64,000 nt of DNA from Streptomyces sp. NBC_00247. GTDB lineage: Bacteria > Actinomycetota > Actinomycetes > Streptomycetales > Streptomycetaceae. The position numbers and the translations under genes were made by a program. The notes beneath the pieces were generated by a model. That model saw nothing but the letters and a program-made list of their open reading frames with translations, did no database searches and was not told where the DNA came from. Shown here one piece after another: positions 17,253 to 25,652 of this stretch (within the stretch, counting starts at the first letter, position 1; the number at the start of each line of letters is the position of its first letter). Location: contig NZ_CP108093.1 in the NCBI RefSeq assembly GCF_036188265.1, forward strand, positions 5,414,001 through 5,478,000, in the 5' to 3' direction.

Positions 17253-18042
17253 CGCGGGTCCCCTTTCCGTCGGTGTCGGTGTCGGTCGCGGTGGCCGTGC
17301 CGGTTGCGGCTGGTGTTCCGCCGGTGCCCGCGCCCGGACCGGTACGCACCGTCCGCACGTCCTCCGGGGCCTCCGCGCACACCGCGAGCACGGTCGTGCC
17401 CCGGGCGGCGACTTCGCGCAGCAGCTCCCAGGCCGCCGCCCGGCCCGGGGTGTCGAGCCCGAGGCCGGTGTCGTCGACCGCGAGCAGCCGGGGTTCGTCC
17501 AGCAGGGCGAGTGCGACGGAGAGCCGCAGCGCGTCCAGACGCTCCAGGTCCCGGACCTGGGTCCGCCCGGCTTTCGGCAGCGCGGTGAGGTCGAGCCCGG
17601 CGGCCCCCACCACTTCGGCGATCCGCTCGTCCGCGGCCGCGCGCTCCCGGCGCGGCCGGAGCAGTGCCCGGACGGGGCCGGTGTACCGGCTCCGGAGCAG
17701 AGCGCGCTCCCGCAGGTGTTCGGCGACGGTCAGTGCCGGGTCGAGTTCGCTGACGCCGGGTACCGGCCCGAGCGCGGTGATGCGGCGGACCGCGGCGAGC
17801 CGTCCCGGGAGCGGGTGACCGCCCGTGCTCGCCCGGCCCTCGGTCGTCCGCATCCGGCCGGTGAGGGCCAGCAACAGCGCGGTACGGCCGGAACCCGACG
17901 GACCCGCCAAGGCGGTGAGTGTGCCGGCCGGGGCGTCGAACTCCACGCCCCGGAACGCCCACCCGCGTGGCCCCCGCAGCCCCAGGCCGCGTACCTCCAC
18001 GGCCGCCCCGCGCGGTGCGCCCGCGGGTTCTTCGTCCGTCAT
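17224..18042 (-). CDS. Degenerate ABC transporter ATP-binding protein
   Basis: The 272-residue protein aligns with ABC ATPases, but the key motifs are altered. Walker A is GPSGSGRT, with Arg53 in place of the nucleotide-binding Lys. The signature region (RDLERLD, about 164-170) is not LSGGQ. Walker B ends in D190-D191, with Asp at the catalytic Glu position. The H-loop His is not evident. It may bind ATP poorly or act in a heteromer. The C-terminus is Thr/Gly/Asp-rich. ATG 18042 follows GGGGAAG. It is the first gene of the ABC-permease-TetR operon. Confidence 0.82.
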   Translation of the reverse strand: MTDEEPAGAPRGAAVEVRGLGLRGPRGWAFRGVEFDAPAGTLTALAGPSGSGRTALLLALTGRMRTTEGRASTGGHPLPGRLAAVRRITALGPVPGVSELDPALTVAEHLRERALLRSRYTGPVRALLRPRRERAAADERIAEVVGAAGLDLTALPKAGRTQVRDLERLDALRLSVALALLDEPRLLAVDDTGLGLDTPGRAAAWELLREVAARGTTVLAVCAEAPEDVRTVRTGPGAGTGGTPAATGTATATDTDTDGKGTRDACDRSGRA

Positions 18043-18081
18043 CGCTTCCCCTGCTCCGTACCGGGATCCGCTTCGATCCAT

Positions 18082-18109
18082 TTTTTGCACTGACTGGTCA
18101 GTGCAAAAA
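18082..18109. promoter_or_regulatory. Palindromic TetR operator before the ABC-permease-TetR operon
   Basis: Two perfect 13-base arms (TTTTTGCACTGAC at 18082-18094 and its complement at 18097-18109) flank TG. The core TGAC-TG-GTCA is typical of TetR-family operators. It lies 39 bases before the ABC start, where it would overlap the promoter. Confidence 0.85.
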
Positions 18110-18305
18110 CTAGCTCGAACGTGCGCCCGAAGCAAAAGGCTCAGGCGCCGCGGCGGGTGTGATGGGGCGAGTGGGCACGTGATCCGGCCGGAACCCCCGC
18201 GGGCGGCCCCGTCGCCGCGTACCTCCGGTCCCACCGGGCGGTCCCGCCGGACGCCGCCCGCGTGGGGCGAGGGAAAACTCCAGGTCGAAGGGGGCTTGAA
18301 CCGGA

Positions 18306-18328
18306 TTGTCAGTGGTACCCGCCACCAT
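18306..18328 (+). promoter_or_regulatory. RecA-NDp/PafBC-type DNA-damage promoter motif
   Basis: TTGTCAGTG (18306-18314), 8 bases, then CACCAT (18323-18328) fits the remembered actinobacterial consensus TTGTCRGTG-N8-TANNNT at all but the first base of the second block. It would give a transcript start about 40 bases before the HEPN gene. This is pattern recognition, not shown experimentally. Confidence 0.6.
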
Positions 18329-18374
18329 GGACACATACGGCCATCGAGCCGTCACTGACGACAGGAGGATCGTC

Positions 18375-18902
18375 ATGGCCAGCTCGTCCGCAGCTGCCGC
18401 TCCGCGGCGCCGCACAGGCAGCCCTGCCCCCTCACCGACCGGACCGCCCGACGACGTGCACCCCGTCCCGCGCCGGGCCGGAGCCCCGCCTGCCGCCCTC
18501 GATCTCCTCGCCAAGGCCCACGCCGGCCTGACCGAGGCCGCCGTTCTCGACGCCCCCAACGAGCGCTACGCCACCGCTCACCTCGCGGCCCTGCGCGCGG
18601 CTGCCGCCGTGCTCGCAGCCCGTGGCCGCCCCGAGACCACCAAGCACCGGCGCGAACGCATCCGCAGCGCGTGGGAGGTGCTCCCCGAGACGGCGCCGGA
18701 GCTCAGCGAATGGAGTGCCCTCTTCGCTTCCGGGGCCGAGCGGCGGGCCCGGGCCGAGGCGGGCCTTCCCGGTGCGGCGAGCCGGCGCGACGCCGACGAC
18801 CTGCTGCGCGACGTGGCGATGTTCCTACGGCTGGTGGAGCGGCTGCTCAGGCTCCACCCCGTCCTCCCGCAGCCGAGGAGGGGGCGCCCCGGCGCGGGGT
18901 GA
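18375..18902 (+). CDS. SAV_6107-family HEPN domain protein
   Basis: The 175-residue protein has an Ala/Pro-rich, probably flexible first 45 residues, then a helical HEPN-like region (about 45-160) including RIRSAWEVLPETAPELSEWS and DADDLLRDVAMFLRLVERLL. The classic HEPN RNase motif Rx4-6H is not clear. The family is actinobacterial and of unknown function; other HEPN proteins act as RNases or nucleotidyltransferase partners. ATG 18375 follows GGAGG by 6 bases. A DNA-damage-type promoter motif stands upstream. Confidence 0.8.
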   Translation: MASSSAAAAPRRRTGSPAPSPTGPPDDVHPVPRRAGAPPAALDLLAKAHAGLTEAAVLDAPNERYATAHLAALRAAAAVLAARGRPETTKHRRERIRSAWEVLPETAPELSEWSALFASGAERRARAEAGLPGAASRRDADDLLRDVAMFLRLVERLLRLHPVLPQPRRGRPGAG

Positions 18903-19037
18903 CGGCGTCCCCGGCGGACGGGGCGTGGGCGACGGAGGTGGGGAACGGGAGGCAATAGGGTAGGAGCGCACCCGCACCACCTGCACTGTTCACGCTCCGC
19001 CGCCCCGCAGCGGCACCGTGCCGAGGAGTCATCTGCC

Positions 19038-19796
19038 GTGTCGGACCAGCCGCGCCCCCGCGCCTCCCTCCGTACCGCCGTGGTCTGGGAGGTCCTCAAG
19101 GGCGCCCTCGACCGTCAGGCGAAGGCGACCGGCAACGACAGCCTGGAGGTTCTGGACACCGGGGGCGGCACGGGCAACTTCGCCGTGCCCGCCGCCCGGC
19201 TGGGCCACCGCGTCACCGTCGTCGACCCCAGCCCCGACGCCCTCTTCGCGCTGGAGCGCCGGGCCGACGAGGCGGGTGTCGCCGACCGGGTCCGCGGTGT
19301 CCAGGGCGACATCCTCGGACTCTTCGACGTGGTGGAGCGCGGCGCCTTCGACGCGGTGCTCTGCCACGGCGTCCTGGAGTACGTGGACGAGCCGGCCGAA
19401 GGCGTGCGGAACGCGGTCGAGGCGCTCCGCCCGTCCGGCGCGCTCAGCCTGCTCACCGCGGGCTCGGGCGGCGCCGTGCTGGCCCGCGCCCTCGCCGGTC
19501 ACTTCGTGGAGGCCCGCCGGGCCCTCACCGACCCGGCCGGCCGCTGGGGGGACGGCGATCCGGTGCCCCGCAGGTTCACCGCCGACCAGCTCTCCGGCCT
19601 GGTCCGCGACGCGGGGCTCGACGTGGCCTCGGTGCACGGGGTGCGGGTCTTCGCCGACCTCGTCCCCGGTGTGCTGGTGGACACCGAACCGGGCGCGATG
19701 GAGGCCCTGCTGAAGCTGGAGGCCGCCGCCGCCGAGCTGCCCGCCTTCCATGCCGTCGCCACCCAGCTGCACGTCCTGGGAGAGCGCCGGGCCTGA
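19038..19796 (+). CDS. Class I SAM-dependent methyltransferase
   Basis: The 252-residue protein has a Rossmann methyltransferase domain: motif I VLDTGGGTGNFAVPAARLG (about 38-56), the acidic motif II VTVVDPSPDAL, and motif IV FDAVLCHGVLEYVDEP. The layout resembles the CmoM/UbiE-like group, but the substrate cannot be inferred. Start is GTG. It lies 135 bases after the HEPN gene; co-transcription is possible but not clear. Confidence 0.87.
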   Translation: MSDQPRPRASLRTAVVWEVLKGALDRQAKATGNDSLEVLDTGGGTGNFAVPAARLGHRVTVVDPSPDALFALERRADEAGVADRVRGVQGDILGLFDVVERGAFDAVLCHGVLEYVDEPAEGVRNAVEALRPSGALSLLTAGSGGAVLARALAGHFVEARRALTDPAGRWGDGDPVPRRFTADQLSGLVRDAGLDVASVHGVRVFADLVPGVLVDTEPGAMEALLKLEAAAAELPAFHAVATQLHVLGERRA

Positions 19797-20098
19797 CGGT
19801 GGTCCGCCCGGGAACACGGGGTGACGGGGGAGCGGCTGATCAGCGCCGCAAGGGGGACGGGCCCGGTGCATCCCCTCTCGCTCCGGACCCCCGATCCGGC
19901 CCCGGGCCCCGTATGATCGGGTGACAGGATCCGGCATGACGGATCGGCCGTCGGGGAATCAACGCCTCAAGGGCCGAACCGACATGGCGGTACGGACTGG
20001 CTGCTGGCTGGTGGGCGGGTTTCCCGGGGGCGAATCCCTGCCTATCCTGGAAGGGCCGCTTACCGGTCGCCCCCGCGGCCGACGACGAGGAGGACTCC
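19797..20098 (+). promoter_or_regulatory. Intergenic region with possible promoters for the DUF3040 gene
   Basis: 302 bases with no coding frame I can support. TATGAT (19912-19917) and TATCCT (20043-20048) resemble HrdB -10 boxes, but neither has a good -35 partner, so both are weak. The SD GAGGAGG (20088-20094) belongs to the next gene. Confidence 0.35.
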
Positions 20099-20491
20099 GT
20101 GCCGCTCTCGGAGCACGAGCAGCGCATGCTCGAGCAGATGGAGCGAGCGCTGTACGCCGAAGATCCCAAGTTCGCGACAGCGCTTGAGGGAAGCGGGCTG
20201 CGTACGTACACCCGGCGACGGGTATACCAGGCGGTCGCTGGTTTTCTGGTGGGTATCGCGCTCCTCATGGCCGGAATGGTCGCCCAGCAGATCTGGATCA
20301 GTGTGGTCGGGTTCCTCGTCATGCTCGGCTGTGCCGTACTCGCGGTCACCGGCTGGCGCAGGGCGCCCAAGCCCGGAGAACAGCCGCAGCGCGGCACTCC
20401 GGCAGCCGGGCAGAGGCCCAGACAGCGCCGATCGGTGATGAACCGCATCGAGCAACGGTGGCAGCGCCGCCGCGACGAACAGGGCCAGTGA
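20099..20491 (+). CDS. DUF3040 family small membrane protein
   Basis: The 130-residue protein begins PLSEHEQRMLEQMERALYAEDPKFA, the DUF3040 signature. It has two membrane helices (about 41-60 and 64-86) and a basic Arg/Gln-rich tail. The family is common in actinobacteria and has no known function. GTG 20099 follows GAGGAGGACTCC. A strong terminator comes 6 bases after the stop. Confidence 0.9.
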   Translation: MPLSEHEQRMLEQMERALYAEDPKFATALEGSGLRTYTRRRVYQAVAGFLVGIALLMAGMVAQQIWISVVGFLVMLGCAVLAVTGWRRAPKPGEQPQRGTPAAGQRPRQRRSVMNRIEQRWQRRRDEQGQ

Positions 20492-20497
20492 GACTTC

Positions 20498-20521
20498 CCC
20501 CTCCCGGCGGGCCGGGAGGGG
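20498..20521 (+). terminator. Terminator after DUF3040 gene
   Basis: CCCCTCCCGGC and GCCGGGAGGGG pair over 11 bp around GG (in practice a 4-nt loop). Confidence 0.8.
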
Positions 20522-20812
20522 CCGGTTCGACGCGACAGCGCACGACGTACGGCTGAGGGGCGGGACGCGCACGACGCGGCTCGCCCCTCAGCCACGGCGT
20601 GCGCGCCTGGACGGGTCGGCCCTGCGCCTCCCCGGCCGTCGGCACCAGGGCCCCCCGCGCCGTGCACCCTGCGGCACAGGGCGCAGGGCACAGGGCACAG
20701 GGCACACGCCCCGTCGCCCCGGCCACCTCGGCACTCCGACCCCGACACTGAGGCCCTCCGCCCCGGGCCCCCGCGCCCCCGCCCCTCGGCGCTGAGGCAC
20801 CGGCCCCAGGGC
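20522..20812. other. Convergent intergenic gap with a 7-bp tandem repeat
   Basis: About 290 bases between convergent genes. It holds four copies of (A/G)CAGGGC at 20676-20703. No supported gene; frames that read through the repeat give low-complexity Cys/Pro/Ala peptides that look like chance. Confidence 0.6.
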
Positions 20813-23203
20813 TCAGCCCCGGGGCCTGGTCGGGCGGAGGGACCGGCCGGCCGCCCCCATCCGCTCCGTGAACCGTTTCGCCGACGCCGTCCGGCGCTCC
20901 GAGACCGCCCACACCACCCGGACGGCCGAGCGGGGAGCGAGTGCGGCCCGGAGCCGGGTGAACCGGCTCGCCCGCTCGGCCAGCCCCGCCCTGACGGTCA
21001 CCGCGTCCTCGGCGGCACGGACCGGCGACTGCGGCCGGGGCGCGTAGAGCGCCTGCTCCACCGCTCCCGCCACCCGGTGCAGTGCCGCCGCCGGCTCACC
21101 GTCCAGCTCGCCCAGCCGGACGATGCGGTCGGCCGCCCTGCGCGGGGTCAGCGCGTCGTCCGGCACGATGCCGTGGTCCCAGGCCGTGTCCGTGATCTCC
21201 CGCCAGACCGCCAGCGTTCTCGCCGCCGCGTCCGAGGGCGTCCGCCCGCCCGAGCCGTACAGCCGCCGGGCCCGCAGCCGGGTCCGCCACAGCAGCGGCG
21301 ACAGCGGGACCAGCACGACCAGCGCGGCGCCGAGCCCCACCAGGACCACCGTGCCGAGCGGGAACCCCGGCCCTGCCGTGTCGGTGGCGACCGGGGCGGC
21401 CGAGGCCCCGCACACACCTTCCCGGCGCATCTGCGCCGGGCAGCTCTCCGAGGCGGACGGGGCGGCCGAGGGCTGCGCCGAGGCCGACGCGGTCGGAGCG
21501 GCCGAGGTGTCCGCGGACCCGGTGGGAGCCTCCGGCACCGTGTACGCGGGCACCGTGCCACGCGTCGGGGTCGGCTCGAAGCGGGTCCATCCCACGCCCT
21601 CGAAGTACAGCTCGGGCCAGGCGTGGGCGTCCCGCAGCCCCACCGAGACGGACCCGTCCTCCTGCGTCGTGCCCGGGGCGAAGCCCACCGCGACCCGTGC
21701 CGGGATGCCCAGCGTCCGGGCCATCGCCGCCATCGCGAACGAGAAGTGCACGCAGAAGCCCCGGCGGTCCTTGAGGAACCGTGCGATCGCCGCGGTTCCG
21801 GTGCCCGAGCTCACCGTCGTGTCGTAGCTGAACCCGCCGTTCTGCGCGAACCAGTCCTGCAGCGCCACCGCCTGCTCGTAGTGGTTGCCCGAACCCCGGG
21901 TGACCTGCGCGGCCGTCTGAGCCACCACGTCCGGCAGGGAGGTCGGCACCTCGGTGTACTCCAGGGTCAGCCCTTTCGGAGGCAACCCGGCCGCGGCGAG
22001 CTGCGCCGCCGTCGGCTCCACCGTCAGACTGCTGACCCGGTAGCGCTCCCCGCCCGTCGTCTGGCCGCCGTCGCCGATGAGCGTGCGCCCCTCGGGCTCG
22101 TACCGCCACCGGCCGTCGACCCGGACCCCGGTCGCCGGGTACGGCATCGGCAGATAGTCCTGCTGGTAGTCGTCGGACGCGGTGATCTCCGCGGTCGTCT
22201 CCACGGCCATGACGTCCTTCGCGAGGCCCGCCGGTTGCGGGAGCCGGTCCGGTACGTCGCTCAGCGCGCGCTTCGACGGCAGCCACTCGCTCCCGGTGAA
22301 CCGGTCGAGGGAGAGGATGCGCAGGTAGGTGCCCTGCTGGGCGCCGTCGGTGGCGCGGTACGTCAGCACCTCCCGGTCCTCCGACTGGTTCAGGTCGTCC
22401 TGGAGGGAGACCAGCGGGTTCACGGCGGAGATCGTGCCCCCGCCGCCCCGCCCGTTGCCCGTGCCGAGATCGCCCAGCAGACCGCCGCCGAGCGCGGACA
22501 TGGAACCCGGTACGAGCAGTGCGACGCCCAGCGCCAGCGCGCCGATCCGGTGCCCCGTCCGTACCGGGCGCTTCACCCGGTTCCCCGGGGCCGGCCCGCC
22601 GCGCGCGGGGCCGCCGAAGAGCCGGCCCCACTGGGCGGTACGGTTCCGGCCCTCCGCGAGCAGGAGCAGCAGGTAACCCGCGGCGGCCAGGAAGAACAGG
22701 AGCCGGTTCGCCCCGCCGTCGGAGAGTCCGGCCGCCACCGAGTACAGCGCGAGCAGCGGAAGTCCGGCCAGGGCGGAGGCGCGCAACGTCACCGCCAGCA
22801 CGTCGACCAGCAGCCCGATCAGGAGGACCCCGCCGACCAGCAGCAGCCGGATACCGTCCGTCATCGGTGCGGGGATCGCGTACCGTCCGACGTCGTCCGT
22901 GCCCGCCGTCAGCAGGTCGCCCAGCCACTGGACGGCCCGCGGTCCGGGCAGCACCCCGAGCAACGCCCGGTCACGGGCGAACGCGGCCGTCAGCAGCACC
23001 AGGGCGACCAGCGCCTGCACGGCGACGGCCCCCGTGCGCGCCGGGACGAACCGGCGGGCCAGCGCCCCCGCCGCGCTCTGCACCGCGAGCAGCAGCGCGG
23101 CCTCGAAGATCCACGTCCAGGGGTCGACCAGGGGCAGCAGCGCCCCCGCCGCCAGCAGTGTCGCCGCGTAGGCGCACAGGGCCAGCCGCACCGGACCGCT
23201 CAT
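20813..23203 (-). CDS. TgpA-type transglutaminase-like membrane protein (DUF3488/TgpA N-terminal)
   Basis: The 796-residue protein has about six N-terminal membrane helices, an extracytoplasmic transglutaminase core with Cys484 (GFCVHF) and His527 (DAHAWPE) followed by the FEPTP motif, a Thr/Ala/Ser-rich linker, one more helix, and a cytoplasmic C-terminal domain. The family pairs with MoxR and DUF58 proteins; its reaction in actinobacteria is unproven. ATG 23203 was chosen because GGAGG lies 6 bases before it and the ATG overlaps the DUF58 stop (ATGA). Confidence 0.92.
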   Translation of the reverse strand: MSGPVRLALCAYAATLLAAGALLPLVDPWTWIFEAALLLAVQSAAGALARRFVPARTGAVAVQALVALVLLTAAFARDRALLGVLPGPRAVQWLGDLLTAGTDDVGRYAIPAPMTDGIRLLLVGGVLLIGLLVDVLAVTLRASALAGLPLLALYSVAAGLSDGGANRLLFFLAAAGYLLLLLAEGRNRTAQWGRLFGGPARGGPAPGNRVKRPVRTGHRIGALALGVALLVPGSMSALGGGLLGDLGTGNGRGGGGTISAVNPLVSLQDDLNQSEDREVLTYRATDGAQQGTYLRILSLDRFTGSEWLPSKRALSDVPDRLPQPAGLAKDVMAVETTAEITASDDYQQDYLPMPYPATGVRVDGRWRYEPEGRTLIGDGGQTTGGERYRVSSLTVEPTAAQLAAAGLPPKGLTLEYTEVPTSLPDVVAQTAAQVTRGSGNHYEQAVALQDWFAQNGGFSYDTTVSSGTGTAAIARFLKDRRGFCVHFSFAMAAMARTLGIPARVAVGFAPGTTQEDGSVSVGLRDAHAWPELYFEGVGWTRFEPTPTRGTVPAYTVPEAPTGSADTSAAPTASASAQPSAAPSASESCPAQMRREGVCGASAAPVATDTAGPGFPLGTVVLVGLGAALVVLVPLSPLLWRTRLRARRLYGSGGRTPSDAAARTLAVWREITDTAWDHGIVPDDALTPRRAADRIVRLGELDGEPAAALHRVAGAVEQALYAPRPQSPVRAAEDAVTVRAGLAERASRFTRLRAALAPRSAVRVVWAVSERRTASAKRFTERMGAAGRSLRPTRPRG

Positions 23204-24609
23204 GACCATCCTCCGGAGAAACCTGTCGCAGCGCCGCCACCGGCGGGCTGGGTGTCACCGGGCTGTCCGGCCTGCTGCCACACCCGGGCGAGATCCGCCC
23301 CGGGCGGCACCGGCACCGCGGTCCAGCCCGCCTCGCGCAGCAGCCGCAGCCGCTCCGCGAAAGGGATCGCGGGCGCCTGCTCCGCGCCCGGTGCCCACTC
23401 CTCGCCGTCCAGTACGAACGCGACGGCCGCACCGCTGCGTCGCCGCATGGCGGCCGCGACCGCCACCTGCTCCTCGTCGAGGTCGCCGAGGAAGGCGAGC
23501 AGCAGCCCTTCGTGCCCACCGCGCAGCACGTCGTGCGCGCCGGCCAGGCCCCTCGCGTCGGAGTGCTCGACGACCGCGAGGGTGTCCAGCATCAGCCCGG
23601 CCGCCTCGGCGGACTCGTGGTCGAAGCCGGAAGGACCGGAGAACCCGTCGGGACCGCCGTCACCGGCAACGGCCCCGCCCTCGTCGGTCAGCAGCCGTAC
23701 CGCGAAGCCCCGCTCCACCAGGTGGGCCAGCGCGGAGGCCGCCGCCGACACCGCCCACTCGAACGCGGATTCGGGTCCGGCGCCGCGGAAGGCCGCCCGC
23801 CGGGTGTCCAGCAGCACCGAGGCCCGGGCCCGCTGGGGCTGCTCCTCCCGGCGCACCATCAGCTCGCCGTACCGCGCGGTGGAGCGCCAGTGGACCCGGC
23901 GCAGGTCGTCGCCGTGCCGGTAACCGCGCGGGAGCACGTCGTCCTCGCCCGCCTGGGCGAGCGAGCGCTGACGCCCGTCGCCGTACCCGGAGGCCGCCCC
24001 GGTCAGCCGGAGCGGCGGCAGCGCCTGGGTACGGGGGATCACCACCAGGGTGTCGTGGGCGCTGAAGGAGCGGGTCAGCTCGCACATCCCGAACGGGTCG
24101 GCCAGCCGCAGCTGCAACGGCCCCAGCGGATACCGGCCGCGCAGGTCCGAGCGGACCCGGTAGGACACCTCCCGCCGCCCGCCGGGCTCCACCCGGTCCA
24201 GCACGAAGCGGGGCCGCGGGCCGAGCACGTACGGAACACGGTCCTGCAGCATCAGCAGCCCGGAGGGCAGCCGCGAGGCGTTGTCCACTCTCAGGTGGAC
24301 CCGCGCCTCCGAGCCCGCGGGCACCCGCGAGGGCGACAGCCGCCGGGTGCCGACCACCCGGTAGCGGGTGCGGTGGAGCGCGGCCGCGCAGACGAGCGGC
24401 AGCACGGCGAGCAGCATGCCGACCCGGAGCAGGTCGGCCTGGCCCAGTACCCAGGCGCAGACCGCGGCGGCGATTCCGGCGGCCAGGAAGGAGCGGCCCC
24501 GGGTGGTCAGCCCGCCCATCGCCGCCCGCAGGGTGCCTCTGCCGTCGTCCGGGGTGTCGCCGGCGGCGCCGCCCCGGGGACCGGGACCCCGTTGCGCGTC
24601 AGCCATCAC
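23200..24609 (-). CDS. DUF58 domain protein
   Basis: The 469-residue protein has two membrane helices (about 38-76), then a beta-rich middle and the DUF58 segment with REYRHGDD-like RGYRHGDDLRRVHWRSTARYG, followed by a von Willebrand-A-like C-terminal part. It works with a MoxR ATPase in a presumed chaperone or assembly role. The start overlaps the MoxR stop (ATGATG), and its own stop overlaps the next start, so the three genes are tightly coupled. Confidence 0.9.
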   Translation of the reverse strand: MMADAQRGPGPRGGAAGDTPDDGRGTLRAAMGGLTTRGRSFLAAGIAAAVCAWVLGQADLLRVGMLLAVLPLVCAAALHRTRYRVVGTRRLSPSRVPAGSEARVHLRVDNASRLPSGLLMLQDRVPYVLGPRPRFVLDRVEPGGRREVSYRVRSDLRGRYPLGPLQLRLADPFGMCELTRSFSAHDTLVVIPRTQALPPLRLTGAASGYGDGRQRSLAQAGEDDVLPRGYRHGDDLRRVHWRSTARYGELMVRREEQPQRARASVLLDTRRAAFRGAGPESAFEWAVSAAASALAHLVERGFAVRLLTDEGGAVAGDGGPDGFSGPSGFDHESAEAAGLMLDTLAVVEHSDARGLAGAHDVLRGGHEGLLLAFLGDLDEEQVAVAAAMRRRSGAAVAFVLDGEEWAPGAEQAPAIPFAERLRLLREAGWTAVPVPPGADLARVWQQAGQPGDTQPAGGGAATGFSGGWS

Positions 24610-25652
24610 GGCCGCCGTGCGCCGGGCGCGTACGCGGGACCGCCCTGCGGGTACGGAGGCACCCGCGGGGCAGTGGCCACCGAGTCCGGCGAGGTGGGTA
24701 CGGGCGTGCGCCGCAGGATCTCCTGCACCACCTGCTCCGCCGTGCGGCGGTTCAGCTGCGCCTGCGCGGTGGGCAGCAGACGGTGGGCCAGCACCGGCAC
24801 CGCGAGCGCCTGGACGTCGTCGGGCAGCGCGTAGTCCCGGCCGTCGAGGGCCGCCGCCGCCTTCGCCGCGCGCAGCAGGTGCAGACTGGCCCGGGGGGAG
24901 GCGCCGAGGCGCAGGTCGGGGTGGCTGCGGGTGGCCTGGACCAGTTCGACGGTGTACCGCCGTACCGACTCGGCCACGTGCACCGAGCGGACGGCGTCGA
25001 TCAGCTTCACGATGTCGTGCGCGTGGGCCACCGGCTGGAGGTCGTCCAGCGGCGGGACCCCGCCGTGCACGTCGAGCATCCGCAGCTCGGCATCCAGGCT
25101 GGGGTACCCCATGGACACCCGGGCCATGAACCGGTCGCGCTGCGCCTCCGGCAGCGGGTAGGTGCCCTCCATCTCGACCGGGTTCTGGGTCGCGACGACC
25201 ATGAAGGGGTCGGGCAGGGCGTAGGTCTGCCCGTCGGTCGTGACCTGCCGCTCCTCCATCGACTCCAGGAGCGCGGACTGCGTCTTGGGCGACGCGCGGT
25301 TGATCTCGTCGCCGATCACGATCTGGGCGAAGATGGCGCCCGGCTTGAACTCGAAGTCCTTGCGCTGCTGGTCGAAGACGGACACGCCGGTGATGTCCGA
25401 AGGCAGCAGGTCGGGAGTGAACTGGATACGGCGCACCGAACAGTCGATGGACCGGGCCAGTGCCTTGGCCAGCATGGTCTTGCCGACCCCGGGCACGTCC
25501 TCGATCAGCAGGTGACCCTCGGCGAGCAGGACGGTCAGCGCGATCCGCACGACCTCGGGCTTGCCCTCGATCACGCGCTCCACCGACCCGCGCACCCGCT
25601 CCGTCGTGGCGGTCAGATCTGTGAGGTTCGCTCGCTCGTCATAGGTGGTCAC
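24606..25652 (-). CDS. MoxR family AAA+ ATPase
   Basis: The 348-residue protein has Walker A EDVPGVGKTMLAKAL (about 50-64), Walker B IVIGDEINRASPKTQSALLE, sensor 1 FMVVATQNPVEMEG and arginine motifs typical of MoxR. A Pro/Ala/Tyr-rich tail ends it. It is first of the MoxR-DUF58-transglutaminase operon. GTG 25652 follows GAGGAGG. It probably remodels or activates the membrane partners. Confidence 0.95.
   Translation of the reverse strand: MTTYDERANLTDLTATTERVRGSVERVIEGKPEVVRIALTVLLAEGHLLIEDVPGVGKTMLAKALARSIDCSVRRIQFTPDLLPSDITGVSVFDQQRKDFEFKPGAIFAQIVIGDEINRASPKTQSALLESMEERQVTTDGQTYALPDPFMVVATQNPVEMEGTYPLPEAQRDRFMARVSMGYPSLDAELRMLDVHGGVPPLDDLQPVAHAHDIVKLIDAVRSVHVAESVRRYTVELVQATRSHPDLRLGASPRASLHLLRAAKAAAALDGRDYALPDDVQALAVPVLAHRLLPTAQAQLNRRTAEQVVQEILRRTPVPTSPDSVATAPRVPPYPQGGPAYAPGARRP

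Noticed and set aside
18113..18128. LexA-like half site (TCGAACGTG) beside the TetR operator
   Set aside because: The second half does not match the GTTCGA arm, so it is not a credible SOS box.
19840..20748. Minus-strand frame across the DUF3040 gene with CALCPVPCAL repeats
   Set aside because: The repeats come from the 7-bp tandem DNA repeat; the DUF3040 frame on the other strand is real.
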